Shown here: in pieces, positions 30,306-37,326 of the stretch
Position numbering within the stretch: the stretch's first letter is position 1
How the letters are laid out: each line of letters starts with the position of its first letter
From: Streptomyces sp. WAC06614
GTDB taxonomy: Bacteria > Actinomycetota > Actinomycetes > Streptomycetales > Streptomycetaceae
DNA length: 45,393 nt
NCBI RefSeq assembly: GCF_003949795.1
Contig: NZ_RPRY01000019.1
Span: 1-45,393, forward strand
Direction of reading: 5' to 3'
Program-made: the position numbers and the translations under genes
The notes under the pieces: generated by a model
What the model was told of the DNA's origin: nothing
The model's input: the letters and a program-made list of their open reading frames with translations, nothing else
The model's database searches: none

Positions 30306-30856
30306 CGCAGCAGCCCCTTCATCTCGATGGTGGGGAGCGCCTTGAGGGCCGCCTCCTCCGCCTCACGGGCCGCCTCTTCCCGGTTCACGCCGAGCTTGGA
30401 CGTCTGGATCTTGTGGTGGAGCTTGAGGATCGCGTCCATCAGCATCTCGGGGCGGGGCGGGCAGCCGGGCAGGTAGATGTCCACCGGGACGATGTGGTCG
30501 ACGCCCTGGACGATCGCGTAGTTGTTGAACATGCCGCCCGACGAGGCGCAGACGCCCATGGAGATGACCCACTTGGGTTCGGGCATCTGGTCGTAGACCT
30601 GGCGCAGCACCGGCGCCATCTTCTGGCTGACCCGGCCGGCCACGATCATCAGGTCGGCCTGGCGCGGAGAGCCGCGGAAGACCTCCATGCCGAAGCGCGC
30701 CAGGTCGTACCGGCCGGCGCCCGTGGTCATCATCTCGATGGCGCAGCAGGCCAGGCCGAAGGTCGCGGGGAAGACGGATGACTTGCGCACCCAGCCCGCG
30801 GCTTGTTCGACGGTGGTCAGCAGGAAGCCGCTCGGCAGCTTCTCTTCCAGTCCCAT
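30302..30856 (-). CDS. nuoB: NADH-quinone oxidoreductase subunit B (cluster N2)
   Basis: The subunit of 184 aa carrying cluster N2, the immediate electron donor to menaquinone. The four ligands are the tandem C37-C38 ([11 protein letters not shown]), C103 ([12 protein letters not shown]) and C132 (LPGCPPRPE). The C-terminal about 30 residues are an Ala/Glu-rich helix. The start is ATG 30856, 14 nt after the nuoA stop. Confidence 0.97.
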   Translation of the reverse strand: MGLEEKLPSGFLLTTVEQAAGWVRKSSVFPATFGLACCAIEMMTTGAGRYDLARFGMEVFRGSPRQADLMIVAGRVSQKMAPVLRQVYDQMPEPKWVISMGVCASSGGMFNNYAIVQGVDHIVPVDIYLPGCPPRPEMLMDAILKLHHKIQTSKLGVNREEAAREAEEAALKALPTIEMKGLLR

Positions 30857-30870
30857 GGGAATTCAGCCCC

Positions 30871-31230
30871 TCAGTCCCATTCCAGGCCGCCGCGCCGCCA
30901 GACGTACGCGTAGGCGACGAAGACGGTGAGCACGAAGAGCAGCATCTCGACGAGCCCGAAGATCCCCAGGGCGTCGAAGGTGACGGCCCAGGGGTAGAGG
31001 AAGACGATCTCGATGTCGAAGACGATGAAGAGCATCGCCGTCAGGTAGTACTTGATGGGGAAGCGGCCGCCGCCGGCCGGATGCGGGGTCGGCTCGATAC
31101 CGCACTCGTAGGCGTCGAGCTTGGCCCGGTTGTACCGTTTTGGACCGATCAGCGTGGCCATGACCACGGAGAAGATCGCAAACCCTGCGCCTAGGGCGCC
31201 GAGCACGAGGATGGGTGCGTACGCATTCAC
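30871..31230 (-). CDS. nuoA: NADH-quinone oxidoreductase subunit A
   Basis: First gene of the complex I operon: a 119-aa membrane protein with three helices. The conserved loop YECGIEPTP and the FDIEIVFLYPWAV segment are present. The start is GTG 31230, preceded by a purine-rich GGAAGGAGCGAGGGAGC stretch. The upstream 782-bp region holds a Rex-like operator 56-71 nt before the start codon, so the whole operon is probably redox-controlled. Confidence 0.97.
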   Translation of the reverse strand: MNAYAPILVLGALGAGFAIFSVVMATLIGPKRYNRAKLDAYECGIEPTPHPAGGGRFPIKYYLTAMLFIVFDIEIVFLYPWAVTFDALGIFGLVEMLLFVLTVFVAYAYVWRRGGLEWD

Positions 31231-31285
31231 GCTCCCTCGCTCCTTCCAGTCGTCCTTGACCGTTGGACCGCCGCGCCGGCTTGCA

Positions 31286-31301
31286 TGTGAGGCAGTTCAC
31301 A
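31286..31301. promoter_or_regulatory. Rex-like operator upstream of nuoA
   Basis: TGTGAGGCAGTTCACA is close to the Streptomyces Rex operator TGTGAACNNNTTCACA: both outer half-sites are intact and only two inner bases of the left arm differ. It lies 56-71 nt before the nuoA start. Rex of S. coelicolor senses NADH/NAD+ and is known to control respiratory genes including nuo; binding here is inferred from that. Confidence 0.7.
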
Positions 31302-31336
31302 AGCCCGGCTGGTGCGCATCCTATGCCCGCCGGTCT

Positions 31337-31420
31337 GTGATCTGCGACACGGGTAACAACACCGAGTTTGTGATCTCCACCACCTGACGAACGATCATCA
31401 AGTCCGATGAGTGGTGATCT
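31337..31420. promoter_or_regulatory. Three helically phased GTGATCT repeats, the first inside a Crp-like site
   Basis: GTGATCT occurs at 31337-31343, 31370-31376 and 31414-31420, 33 and 44 bp apart. An inverted copy of the core (TGATCACC) follows at 31441-31448. The first copy is part of GTGATCTGCGACAC (31337-31350), which fits the streptomycete Crp motif GTG-N6-GNCAC; the second, GTGATCTCCACCAC, differs at one position. A factor bound here could act on nuoA, the NLP/P60 gene or both. Confidence 0.4.
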
Positions 31421-31760
31421 ACGTACGCGAAGCATCCACTTGATCACCAAAGGTGACATCCAAGGCCGTTACCGCAGGTAGGAAGGGTCTTGCCCTACCA
31501 AACCATGGGGCTTGCAGGCAAATTTGGATCTCCGCAGGACAGGTGATATGGACACTCGCCTCACCCGGTCGAGGGAGGAGCCCGGTACGGACGTGGACGC
31601 GGCCGCCGCGCGTGCACCCGTTCACGAGCGGAGCGCGGCGACGGTCCGTGCCCGCCGACGGACGCCCCGTGACGACCCGCCGGAGCCTCACGAACACCGC
31701 ACGACCAGATCACGGGCCGGCCACGACAGGGGCACGGGGCCGACACGACGGGAGGTTTCT

Positions 31761-31774
31761 GTGACGTGCGTCAC
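31761..31774. promoter_or_regulatory. Crp-like binding site upstream of the NLP/P60 gene
   Basis: GTGACGTGCGTCAC fits the Crp motif GTG-N6-GNCAC exactly. With flanking bases it reads TGTGA-N6-TCACG, one base off the classical CRP palindrome. Its centre is about 70 bp before the start point predicted from the promoter at 31802-31831, a usual activator position. Confidence 0.55.
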
Positions 31775-31801
31775 GTCGACTTCGCGCCGGGAAAACCGGG
31801 C

Positions 31802-31831
31802 TTGGCCATCCGTGTAAAGGAATGGTAGGCG
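31802..31831 (+). promoter_or_regulatory. Candidate promoter of the NLP/P60 gene
   Basis: A -35-like TTGGCC (31802-31807) and a -10-like TAGGCG (31826-31831) are separated by 18 nt, close to the streptomycete vegetative pattern TTGACN/TAGRRT. Transcription from here would give a leader of about 175 nt. Confidence 0.45.
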
Positions 31832-31879
31832 CCAGATCAAAACGGACTTATTAGAGAAAGCCCATGATCACAGGCCTGC

Positions 31880-31928
31880 ACGGGGGTGTCCGATTCGCCC
31901 GTTACGGCGTCAATAAGCTCCGCGACGC
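31880..31928 (+). ncRNA. Structured 5' leader of the NLP/P60 gene
   Basis: Two consecutive potential stems lie in the leader: ACGGG/CCCGT (31880-31884 with 31898-31902) and GCGTC/GACGC (31907-31911 with 31924-31928). Several streptomycete cell-wall hydrolase genes have c-di-AMP (ydaO-type) riboswitches; I could not recognise the ydaO consensus here, so the class is open. Confidence 0.3.
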
Positions 31929-32012
31929 GCCCGGTTGTCGTCGTTGCGGCACAACTGTGGCGCAGACCACGTTTCTTGAAGCGAGGCCCGGCCCCCTGAT
32001 AGCGGTTGTCCC

Positions 32013-32849
32013 ATGTCCCACACCGCTCACATACCCAGCCACCGGAAGCCCCGTCGTAGCGCCACGAAGCTCGCGGTCCGCGCCGGAGTTGCCGGTGGCG
32101 TTCTCAGCACCCTGGCGATGGCCGGCACGGCGAGCGCGTCCCCCTCGGCCGAGCCGGTGACCGAGACCCTCGAGATGCCGGTCCTCGACCTGGACCTGAG
32201 CGCCGAGGTCTCCTCCGCCGTCACCACGGCCGCGGACAACTCCAAGGCCGCCGCCCTCCAGGGCGAGCTGAACACCCTTGAGGAGAGCGCCCGCACCGGC
32301 GCCGCCGCCGAGGCCAAGAAGGCCAAGGAAGAGGCGCAGAAGAAGGCCGACGCGGAGAAGAAGGCCAAGGAGGAGGCGCAGACCGCCTCCGCCCGCGCCT
32401 CCCGCGACTCCGCCCGCACCACCCTCTCCGGCTCCGCCTCCGACGACTCGGGCACCGCCGAGGAGGTCGGCAGCGGTGTGCGGGCCCCCGCGTCCGGCTC
32501 CGCCGCCGCCGTGGTGGCCTTCGTCAAGGCGCAGGTCGGCAAGGCCTACATCTCCGGCAGCACCGGCCCGGGCGCGTACGACTGCTCCGGCCTGGTCCAG
32601 GCCGCGTACAAGTCGATCGGCGTCACCATGCCGCGCGTCTCGCAGGACCAGTCGCTGAAGGGCACCAAGGTCTCCCTGGACGCCCTGCAGCCCGGCGACG
32701 TCCTGTACTGGGGCAGCGCGGGCAGCGCCTACCACGTCGCCATCTACGTGGGCGGCGGCAAGTTCGTCGGCGCGCAGAACTCCAGCACCGGTGTGGCACT
32801 GAAGTCCCTGAGCTACGACCCGCCGACGGGCGCCCGCCGCATCCTCTGA
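32013..32849 (+). CDS. Secreted NLP/P60 (NlpC-type) cell-wall hydrolase
   Basis: An exported peptidoglycan endopeptidase of 278 aa. The signal peptide is residues 1-42 (basic HRKPRRSATK, then a hydrophobic stretch ending ASAS). A charged Ala/Lys/Glu coiled coil (about 75-130) carries two copies of KKAKEEAQ. The C-terminal NlpC/P60 domain (about 162-278) has the nucleophile C191 in AYDCSGLVQAAY and the base H241 in AYHVAIYVGGG. The third catalytic residue, usually His in a FVHA-like context, is not His here (FVGAQNS), so Q255 or N256 may substitute. ATG 32013 is the first start in frame but lacks a Shine-Dalgarno sequence. The gene has its own terminator. A role in spore germination or growth is plausible if Crp controls it. 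Confidence 0.9.
   Translation: MSHTAHIPSHRKPRRSATKLAVRAGVAGGVLSTLAMAGTASASPSAEPVTETLEMPVLDLDLSAEVSSAVTTAADNSKAAALQGELNTLEESARTGAAAEAKKAKEEAQKKADAEKKAKEEAQTASARASRDSARTTLSGSASDDSGTAEEVGSGVRAPASGSAAAVVAFVKAQVGKAYISGSTGPGAYDCSGLVQAAYKSIGVTMPRVSQDQSLKGTKVSLDALQPGDVLYWGSAGSAYHVAIYVGGGKFVGAQNSSTGVALKSLSYDPPTGARRIL
32316..32381 (+). repeat. Internal 24-bp direct repeat in the NLP/P60 coiled coil
   Basis: Copies at 32316-32339 and 32358-32381 differ at one base and both encode KKAKEEAQ. They are 42 bp apart (14 codons, two heptads), which keeps the coiled-coil register. This suggests growth of the spacer by duplication. Confidence 0.75.
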
Positions 32850-32874
32850 CGCGACGCCACCCTGACGGTCCGCC

Positions 32875-32917
32875 AAGGGCCGGTACTCCCCCGCTCGGGG
32901 GCGGAGTACCGGCCCTT
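32875..32917 (+). terminator. Terminator of the NLP/P60 gene
   Basis: A perfect 15-bp stem (32875-32889 and 32903-32917) encloses a 13-nt loop that can itself pair (CCC/GGG). It starts 25 nt after the stop codon. Confidence 0.88.
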
Positions 32918-32968
32918 CGCCATGTCCGCCCCCAGGCCCTACCATCCATGCGAAAGGGGTGGGCGCAC

Positions 32969-33544
32969 ATGGACACACCGCACTCGAACGACGCGTACGA
33001 GGTCTACGCGGAGGGAGTCGGCCTCCCCGCCGCCCTCGGCCTGGGTTCCCTGGCGTTCGGCGGCTGGCTGCTCACCACCACCCGCCCGTGGTCCCACGCG
33101 TTCGACCTGGCCATGCTGCTGGCCGGCTGGGGCATCTCGCTGCTCGTGCTGGTCTGGGGGCTCGTCCTGACCACCGGATGCGTCCTGGCGGCCCTGCGGC
33201 CGCTGGTCCGGGCCGACGCCGCCGGACTGTGCCTGCCGGCCGACCATTTCCACGCCGCCTGGCGGGACATACGGGAGGTCGAGGTCGGCACGGTGGAACT
33301 CGGTCACCGCGACGGCGCCGCGCACGGCGGGACGGGCCCGCAGGAGGCCCGCCCGCTACGGCACCGCGCCGTGTGGGTGACCCTGCACGACGGCAGCCGC
33401 CACGAGTACGTCACCCACCGCCCCGGCGAGATCCTCGTCGGGGCCGAACTGGCGGGTGGTCTGTCCCTGTTCGCCGGGGATGTCCCCGTCACCTGGTCCG
33501 ACGAGGTCGTCCACCGTCCCCGGCGCCGCAAGCGGGCCCGCTAG
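32969..33544 (+). CDS. Small membrane protein of unknown function
   Basis: A 191-aa protein with two transmembrane helices near the N-terminus (about 20-37 and 45-72: LPAALGLGSLAFGGWLL and LAMLLAGWGISLLVLVW), followed by a soluble domain of about 115 aa. That domain reads like a short beta-rich PH-like module: VRADAAGLCLPADHFHAAWR, DIREVEVGTVEL, RAVWVTLHDGSRHEYV. I do not recognise a named family. ATG 32969 was chosen because a GGGG-containing purine stretch precedes it; ATG 32948 has none. The basic tail is RPRRRKRAR. The stop overlaps that of the convergent reductase gene. Confidence 0.7.
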   Translation: MDTPHSNDAYEVYAEGVGLPAALGLGSLAFGGWLLTTTRPWSHAFDLAMLLAGWGISLLVLVWGLVLTTGCVLAALRPLVRADAAGLCLPADHFHAAWRDIREVEVGTVELGHRDGAAHGGTGPQEARPLRHRAVWVTLHDGSRHEYVTHRPGEILVGAELAGGLSLFAGDVPVTWSDEVVHRPRRRKRAR

Positions 33545-34824
33545 GCGCGCGGGGCCACCTTCGACAGGCCGTTGATGATCCGGTCCATGGCGTCGCCGCC
33601 GGTCGGGTCGGTCAGGTTGGCCAGCATCTTCAGCGTGAAGCGCATCAGCACGGGGTGGGTCAGGCCGCGCTGGGTGGCCACCTTCATGACCTTCGGGTTG
33701 CCGATCAGCTTCACGAAGGCGCGGCCCAGCGAGTAGTAGCCGCCGTAGGTCTCCTTGAGGACCTTCGGGTAGCTGTGCAGGGCCAGTTCGCGCTGGGCCG
33801 GGGTGGCCCGGGCGTGGGCCTGGACGATCACGTCGGCCGCGATCTTCCCGGACTCCATCGCATAGGCGATGCCCTCGCCGTTGAACGGGTTGACGAGCCC
33901 GCCCGCGTCACCGACGAGCAGCAGGCCCTTGGTGTAGTGCGGCTGGCGGTTGAAGGCCATCGGCAGGGCCGCGCCACGGATCGGCTGGGTCATGTTCTCC
34001 GGGGTGTAGCCCCAGTCCTCGGGCATGGACGCGCACCACGCCTTGAGGACCTCGCGCCAGTCCAGCTCGCGGAAGGCGGAGGAGGAGTTGAGGATGCCCA
34101 GGCCGACGTTGGAGGTACCGTCGCCCATGCCGAAGATCCAGCCGTAGCCAGGCAGCAGCCGGTCCTGCGGACCGCGCCGGTCCCACAGCTCCAGCCAGGA
34201 CTCCAGGTAGTCGTCGTCGTGCCGCGGCGAGTGGAAGTACGTCCGGACGGCCACGCCCATGGGACGGTCCTCGCGCCGGTGCAGACCCATGGCCAGGGAC
34301 AGCCGGGAGGAGTTGCCGTCGGCGGCGACCACCAGGGGGGCGTGGAAGGTGACCGGGGTCTTCTCCTCGCCGAGCTTGGCGTGCACGCCGGTGATGTGGC
34401 CGGTGCGCGGGTCACGGACGGGCTCGCCGACGGTGCAGCGCTCGTACAGCCGGGCGCCGGCCTTCTGGGCCTGCCGGGCGAGGGTCTCGTCGAAGTCGTC
34501 GCGCTTGCGGACCAGTCCGTAGTCCGGGAACGAGGCGAGCTCGGGCCAGTCGAGCTGGAGCCGCTGACCGCCGCCGATGATGCGCAGCCCCTTGTTGCGC
34601 AGCCAGCCGGCCTCCTCGGAGACGTCGATGCCCATGGCCACGAGCTGCTTGGTGGCCCGCGGGGTGAGCCCGTCGCCGCACACCTTCTCGCGCGGGAACG
34701 CCGTCTTCTCCAGCAGCAGGACGTCGAGACCCGCCTTGGCCAGGTAGTAGGCGGTGGTGGAGCCGGCGGGCCCGGCCCCGACGACGATCACATCCGCGGT
34801 GTGTTCGGACAGGGGCTCGGTCAC
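33541..34824 (-). CDS. Geranylgeranyl reductase-family flavoprotein (probable menaquinone side-chain reductase)
   Basis: An FAD-dependent oxidoreductase of 427 aa. The Rossmann dinucleotide motif VVGAGPAGSTTAYYLAKAG starts at about residue 14; the family marker REKVCGDGLTPRA follows, then the FAD-binding LLVGDAGGLVNPFNGEGI. Family members saturate isoprenoid chains; in mycobacteria MenJ reduces one menaquinone double bond. Streptomycetes make partly saturated MK-9, and this gene lies between nuo and menG, so the same role is likely here (inference). Archaeal-type phospholipid or chlorophyll side-chain substrates are unlikely. The start is GTG 34824, where the similarity begins; the frame continues 5' without similarity. 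The 3' end overlaps the stop of the convergent gene by 4 nt. Confidence 0.85.
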   Translation of the reverse strand: MTEPLSEHTADVIVVGAGPAGSTTAYYLAKAGLDVLLLEKTAFPREKVCGDGLTPRATKQLVAMGIDVSEEAGWLRNKGLRIIGGGQRLQLDWPELASFPDYGLVRKRDDFDETLARQAQKAGARLYERCTVGEPVRDPRTGHITGVHAKLGEEKTPVTFHAPLVVAADGNSSRLSLAMGLHRREDRPMGVAVRTYFHSPRHDDDYLESWLELWDRRGPQDRLLPGYGWIFGMGDGTSNVGLGILNSSSAFRELDWREVLKAWCASMPEDWGYTPENMTQPIRGAALPMAFNRQPHYTKGLLLVGDAGGLVNPFNGEGIAYAMESGKIAADVIVQAHARATPAQRELALHSYPKVLKETYGGYYSLGRAFVKLIGNPKVMKVATQRGLTHPVLMRFTLKMLANLTDPTGGDAMDRIINGLSKVAPRA

Positions 34825-34924
34825 TGCGGGGTCTCCCGAGGGCTCGGAATTCTGCGTGCCGTAGGCACAGGACATGGGCAGTCTATGCAGCGAAGCGTGA
34901 TCGCCACCGAGAAGGGCCGCACCG

Positions 34925-35443
34925 ATGACCAAGCCGCTCCCCGCCGTCCAGTTGCGCGTTCCCACCGACGAGGACGCCCATGCCTGGCACCGGGTGTTCG
35001 CCGACCGGGACGTCATGGAGTTCCTGGGCGGCCCCGCCGAACTCTCGGCGTACGAGGAGCTCACCGCCCGGCAGCGGCTGCACGACGCCCGGTTGGGGTA
35101 CTGCCTGTGGACCCTGCTCGACGCGGACGGTGAGGTGCTCGGCTTCACCGGGGCCCAGCCGTGGCCGGCGGAGAAGGCCTGGGGTCCGGTGGGCGAGATA
35201 GAGATCGGCTGGCGCCTGGGCCGGGCCCACTGGGGCAAGGGCTACGTCGCCGCGGCGCTGACCGAGTCCCTGCGGCGGCTGCGGACGGCCGGGGTCGGCC
35301 GGGTCGTCGCGGTGATCGACGAGGGCAACGCCCGCTCGATCGCGGTGGCGCACCGCCTGGGCATGACCGCCGAGGCGCCGCTGCCGCTGCCGAAGGGGAC
35401 GGGCCGGGGGCGCACCTACGGGCTGGCGCTGGACGCGGTCTGA
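34925..35443 (+). CDS. GNAT-family N-acetyltransferase (RimJ/RimL type)
   Basis: A cytoplasmic acetyl-CoA-dependent acetyltransferase of 172 aa. The RimJ/L-type core is visible: LRVPTDEDAHAWHRVFADRD at the N-terminus, EIEIGWRLGRAHWGKGYVAA (motif A with the R/Q-x-x-G-x-G/A equivalent) and VIDEGNARSIAVAHRLGMTA (motif B). The substrate is unknown; members modify ribosomal proteins, antibiotics or small amines. The start is ATG 34925 with GAAGGG upstream. It is divergent from the reductase across 100 bp and is followed by a bidirectional terminator. Confidence 0.88.
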   Translation: MTKPLPAVQLRVPTDEDAHAWHRVFADRDVMEFLGGPAELSAYEELTARQRLHDARLGYCLWTLLDADGEVLGFTGAQPWPAEKAWGPVGEIEIGWRLGRAHWGKGYVAAALTESLRRLRTAGVGRVVAVIDEGNARSIAVAHRLGMTAEAPLPLPKGTGRGRTYGLALDAV

Positions 35444-35445
35444 GG

Positions 35446-35474
35446 CACCGCCGCGGCCCCGGGCCGCGGCGGTG
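35446..35474. terminator. Bidirectional terminator between the GNAT and glutaminase genes
   Basis: CACCGCCGCGGCCC and GGGCCGCGGCGGTG are perfect complements (35446-35459 and 35461-35474). The innermost pairs must open to give a loop, leaving about 12 bp. It starts 2 nt after the GNAT stop and lies 27 nt beyond the glutaminase stop. Confidence 0.8.
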
Positions 35475-35501
35475 GTGGCATCGGACGGCGGTCGGGCCGC
35501 C

Positions 35502-36431
35502 TCAGAAGACGGACAGGCCCGTCAGGGTCGTGAAGCGGTCGAGGGCGGCCACGCCCGCGACCGAGTTGCCGCGGGAGTCGAGGCCGGGGCTCCACACGGC
35601 CAGGGTGCACCGGCCGGGCACGACGGCGACGATGCCGCCGCCCACCCCGCTCTTGCCGGGCAGGCCGACGCGGTAGGCGAACTCGCCCGCCGCGTCGTAC
35701 GTCCCGCAGGTCAGCATCACCGCGTTGACCTGCTTGGCCTCGCTGCGGGTCAGCAGCCGCGTGCCGTCCGCGCGGATCCCGTGCCGGGCCAGGAAGCCCG
35801 CCGCCAGGGCCAGATCGGCGCAGCTCATCTCGATCGAGCACTGCCAGAAGTAGTGGTCGAGCAGGGCCGGCACGGGGTTGTCGATGTTGCCGTAGCTGGC
35901 CATGAAGTGGGCCACGGCCGCGTTGCGGTCGCCGTGCTCGTGCTCGGAGGCGGCGACCTCGGCGTCGAAGCCGAGGCCGGGGTTGCCGCTCTCCTGCCGC
36001 AGGAACTCCAGCAGCTCGCTGCTGGCGTCGCCGGTGAGGGTCTGGAGCCGGTCGGTGACGACGAGCGCGCCCGCGTTGATGAACGGATTGCGCGGAATGC
36101 CGTTCTCGTACTCCAGCTGCACCAGGGAGTTGAACGGGTTGCCGGACGGCTCCCGGCCGACCCGCTCCCAGAGGCTGTCGCCGCCCTCGGCGAGGGCCAG
36201 CGCCAGCGCGAAGACCTTGGTGACGGACTGCGCGGAGAACGGCACCCGCCAGTCGCCGACGCCGTGGACCCGGCCGTCGAGGTCGGCGACCGCCATGCCG
36301 AACTGCCGCGGGTCGACGCCGGCCAGCGCCGGGATGTACTCGGCCGGGGTGCCCGAGCCCACGAGCGGGGCGACATCGGCCGCGATCCGCTCCAGCAGGG
36401 CCTGGTAGTCCGGCGGTGTGGTGCTCGGCAA
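35502..36431 (-). CDS. glsA: Glutaminase A
   Basis: Hydrolyses glutamine to glutamate and ammonia; a serine-dependent, beta-lactamase-like fold in the cytoplasm. The 309-aa length is typical. The catalytic pair is S69 and K72 in FSAQSVTKVF. Other conserved parts are NPFINAGALVVTD, EYENGIPRNP, SYGNIDNPVPALLDHYFWQCS and the C-terminal KSGVGGGIVAVVPG. The best-placed start is a TTG at 36431, 4 nt after the menG stop, without a strong Shine-Dalgarno sequence, so translation is probably coupled to menG. Why a glutaminase sits in the menG transcript is not clear. Confidence 0.92.
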   Translation of the reverse strand: MPSTTPPDYQALLERIAADVAPLVGSGTPAEYIPALAGVDPRQFGMAVADLDGRVHGVGDWRVPFSAQSVTKVFALALALAEGGDSLWERVGREPSGNPFNSLVQLEYENGIPRNPFINAGALVVTDRLQTLTGDASSELLEFLRQESGNPGLGFDAEVAASEHEHGDRNAAVAHFMASYGNIDNPVPALLDHYFWQCSIEMSCADLALAAGFLARHGIRADGTRLLTRSEAKQVNAVMLTCGTYDAAGEFAYRVGLPGKSGVGGGIVAVVPGRCTLAVWSPGLDSRGNSVAGVAALDRFTTLTGLSVF

Positions 36432-36435
36432 CGTG

Positions 36436-37134
36436 TCAGCCCCGGGGCTTGGAACCGCGGTGCAGGGCCACGACCCCGCCGGTCAGGTTGCGCCAGGCGA
36501 CCTCGCCCCAGCCGGCCTTCTGCAGCAGGCGGGCCAGCTCCGGCTGGGCCGGCCACTCGCGGATGGACTCGGCGAGGTAGACGTAGGCGTCGGGGTTGGA
36601 GGAGACGGCACGCGCCACCGGGGGCAGCGCGCGCATCAGGTACTCCATGTACACCGTGCGGAACGGCGCCCAGGTCGGCTCGGAGAACTCGCAGATGACC
36701 ACCCGGCCGCCGGGCTTGGTCACGCGGTACAGCTCGCGCAGGGCGGCGTCGGTGTCCTGGACGTTGCGCAGCCCGAAGGAGATGGTGACGGCGTCGAAGA
36801 CGTCGTCGCGGAACGGCAGCCGGGTGGCGTCACCGGCGGTCAGCGGCAGCCAGGGGTGCCGCTTCTTGCCCTCGCGCAGCATCCCGAGGGAGAAGTCGCA
36901 GGGCACCGTGTACGCGCCGGTGGCGGCGAAGGGCAGCGAGCTGGTCGCGGTCCCCGCGGCGAGGTCGAGCACCTTCTGCCCGGGCCGGGCGTCGACGGCC
37001 GCGGCGACGGCCTTGCGCCACAGGCGGGCCTGGCCGAGGGAGAGCACGTCGTTGGTGAGGTCGTACTTGGCGGCCACGTCGTCGAACATGGAGGCCACTT
37101 CGTGCGGCTGCTTGTCCAGGGATGCGCGGGTCAC
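36436..37134 (-). CDS. menG: Demethylmenaquinone methyltransferase
   Basis: SAM-dependent C-methylation of demethylmenaquinone, the last step of menaquinone synthesis; a UbiE/MenG-family protein of 232 aa at the membrane surface. The N-terminal signature [20 protein letters not shown] and the C-terminal AISFG-like [12 protein letters not shown] are typical. The SAM-binding motif I is [12 protein letters not shown] (55-66) and the acidic motif II region is [12 protein letters not shown]. The absence of a ubiquinone pathway in actinobacteria makes menaquinone the substrate. The start is GTG 37134. It leads a probable two-gene operon with glsA and is divergent from the DUF3152 gene. Confidence 0.93.
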   Translation of the reverse strand: MTRASLDKQPHEVASMFDDVAAKYDLTNDVLSLGQARLWRKAVAAAVDARPGQKVLDLAAGTATSSLPFAATGAYTVPCDFSLGMLREGKKRHPWLPLTAGDATRLPFRDDVFDAVTISFGLRNVQDTDAALRELYRVTKPGGRVVICEFSEPTWAPFRTVYMEYLMRALPPVARAVSSNPDAYVYLAESIREWPAQPELARLLQKAGWGEVAWRNLTGGVVALHRGSKPRG

Positions 37135-37326
37135 TGGCGTTCGGCCTCGCTCGTGTCGGTCCGGGTGGTTCTCCTGGTCATTCTGGCAGGCGGCCCCCCG
37201 CCGCCCGCGCCCGGCTTCGGTCCGGAGTGAACCGCCCGGCCGCCTTTGCCCGTCCTACCTCCCGACCCACCCGTACCGAACGAAACTGGGGGAAGCCGCC
37301 CGGGCCCGACCCCGCGCGGCGGAAAC

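Larger units (their letters stand above)
31231..32012. other. 782-bp non-coding divergent region between nuoA and the NLP/P60 gene
   Basis: This is the longest gene-free stretch. Part 31310-31540 is clearly more A/T-rich than the coding surroundings and holds repeats of GTGATCT. Part 31560-31740 is GC-rich and, although open in one frame, shows no recognisable protein. Sites listed separately: Rex-like operator, Crp-like sites, promoter candidate and leader hairpins. I see no tRNA or small RNA gene with confidence. Confidence 0.7.

Noticed and set aside
31512-31817. Possible small gene of about 100 codons in the nuoA upstream region
   Set aside because: Arg/Thr/Asp-rich low-complexity product, no convincing start context, and it overlaps the Crp-like site.
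31832-32012. c-di-AMP (ydaO) riboswitch before the NLP/P60 gene
   Set aside because: Expected from the gene type, but I could not find the conserved ydaO core by eye; kept only as an unclassified leader.
31864-32160. Possible leader-encoded protein (MITGLHGG...) before and inside the NLP/P60 gene
   Set aside because: It runs into the hydrolase gene in another frame and becomes Pro/Arg low complexity; a short leader peptide cannot be excluded but nothing supports it.
37135-37326. Upstream extension of the DUF3152 gene (start at 37246)
   Set aside because: The extra residues are Pro-rich and unlike the family; ATG 37327 directly precedes the basic membrane-anchor region.
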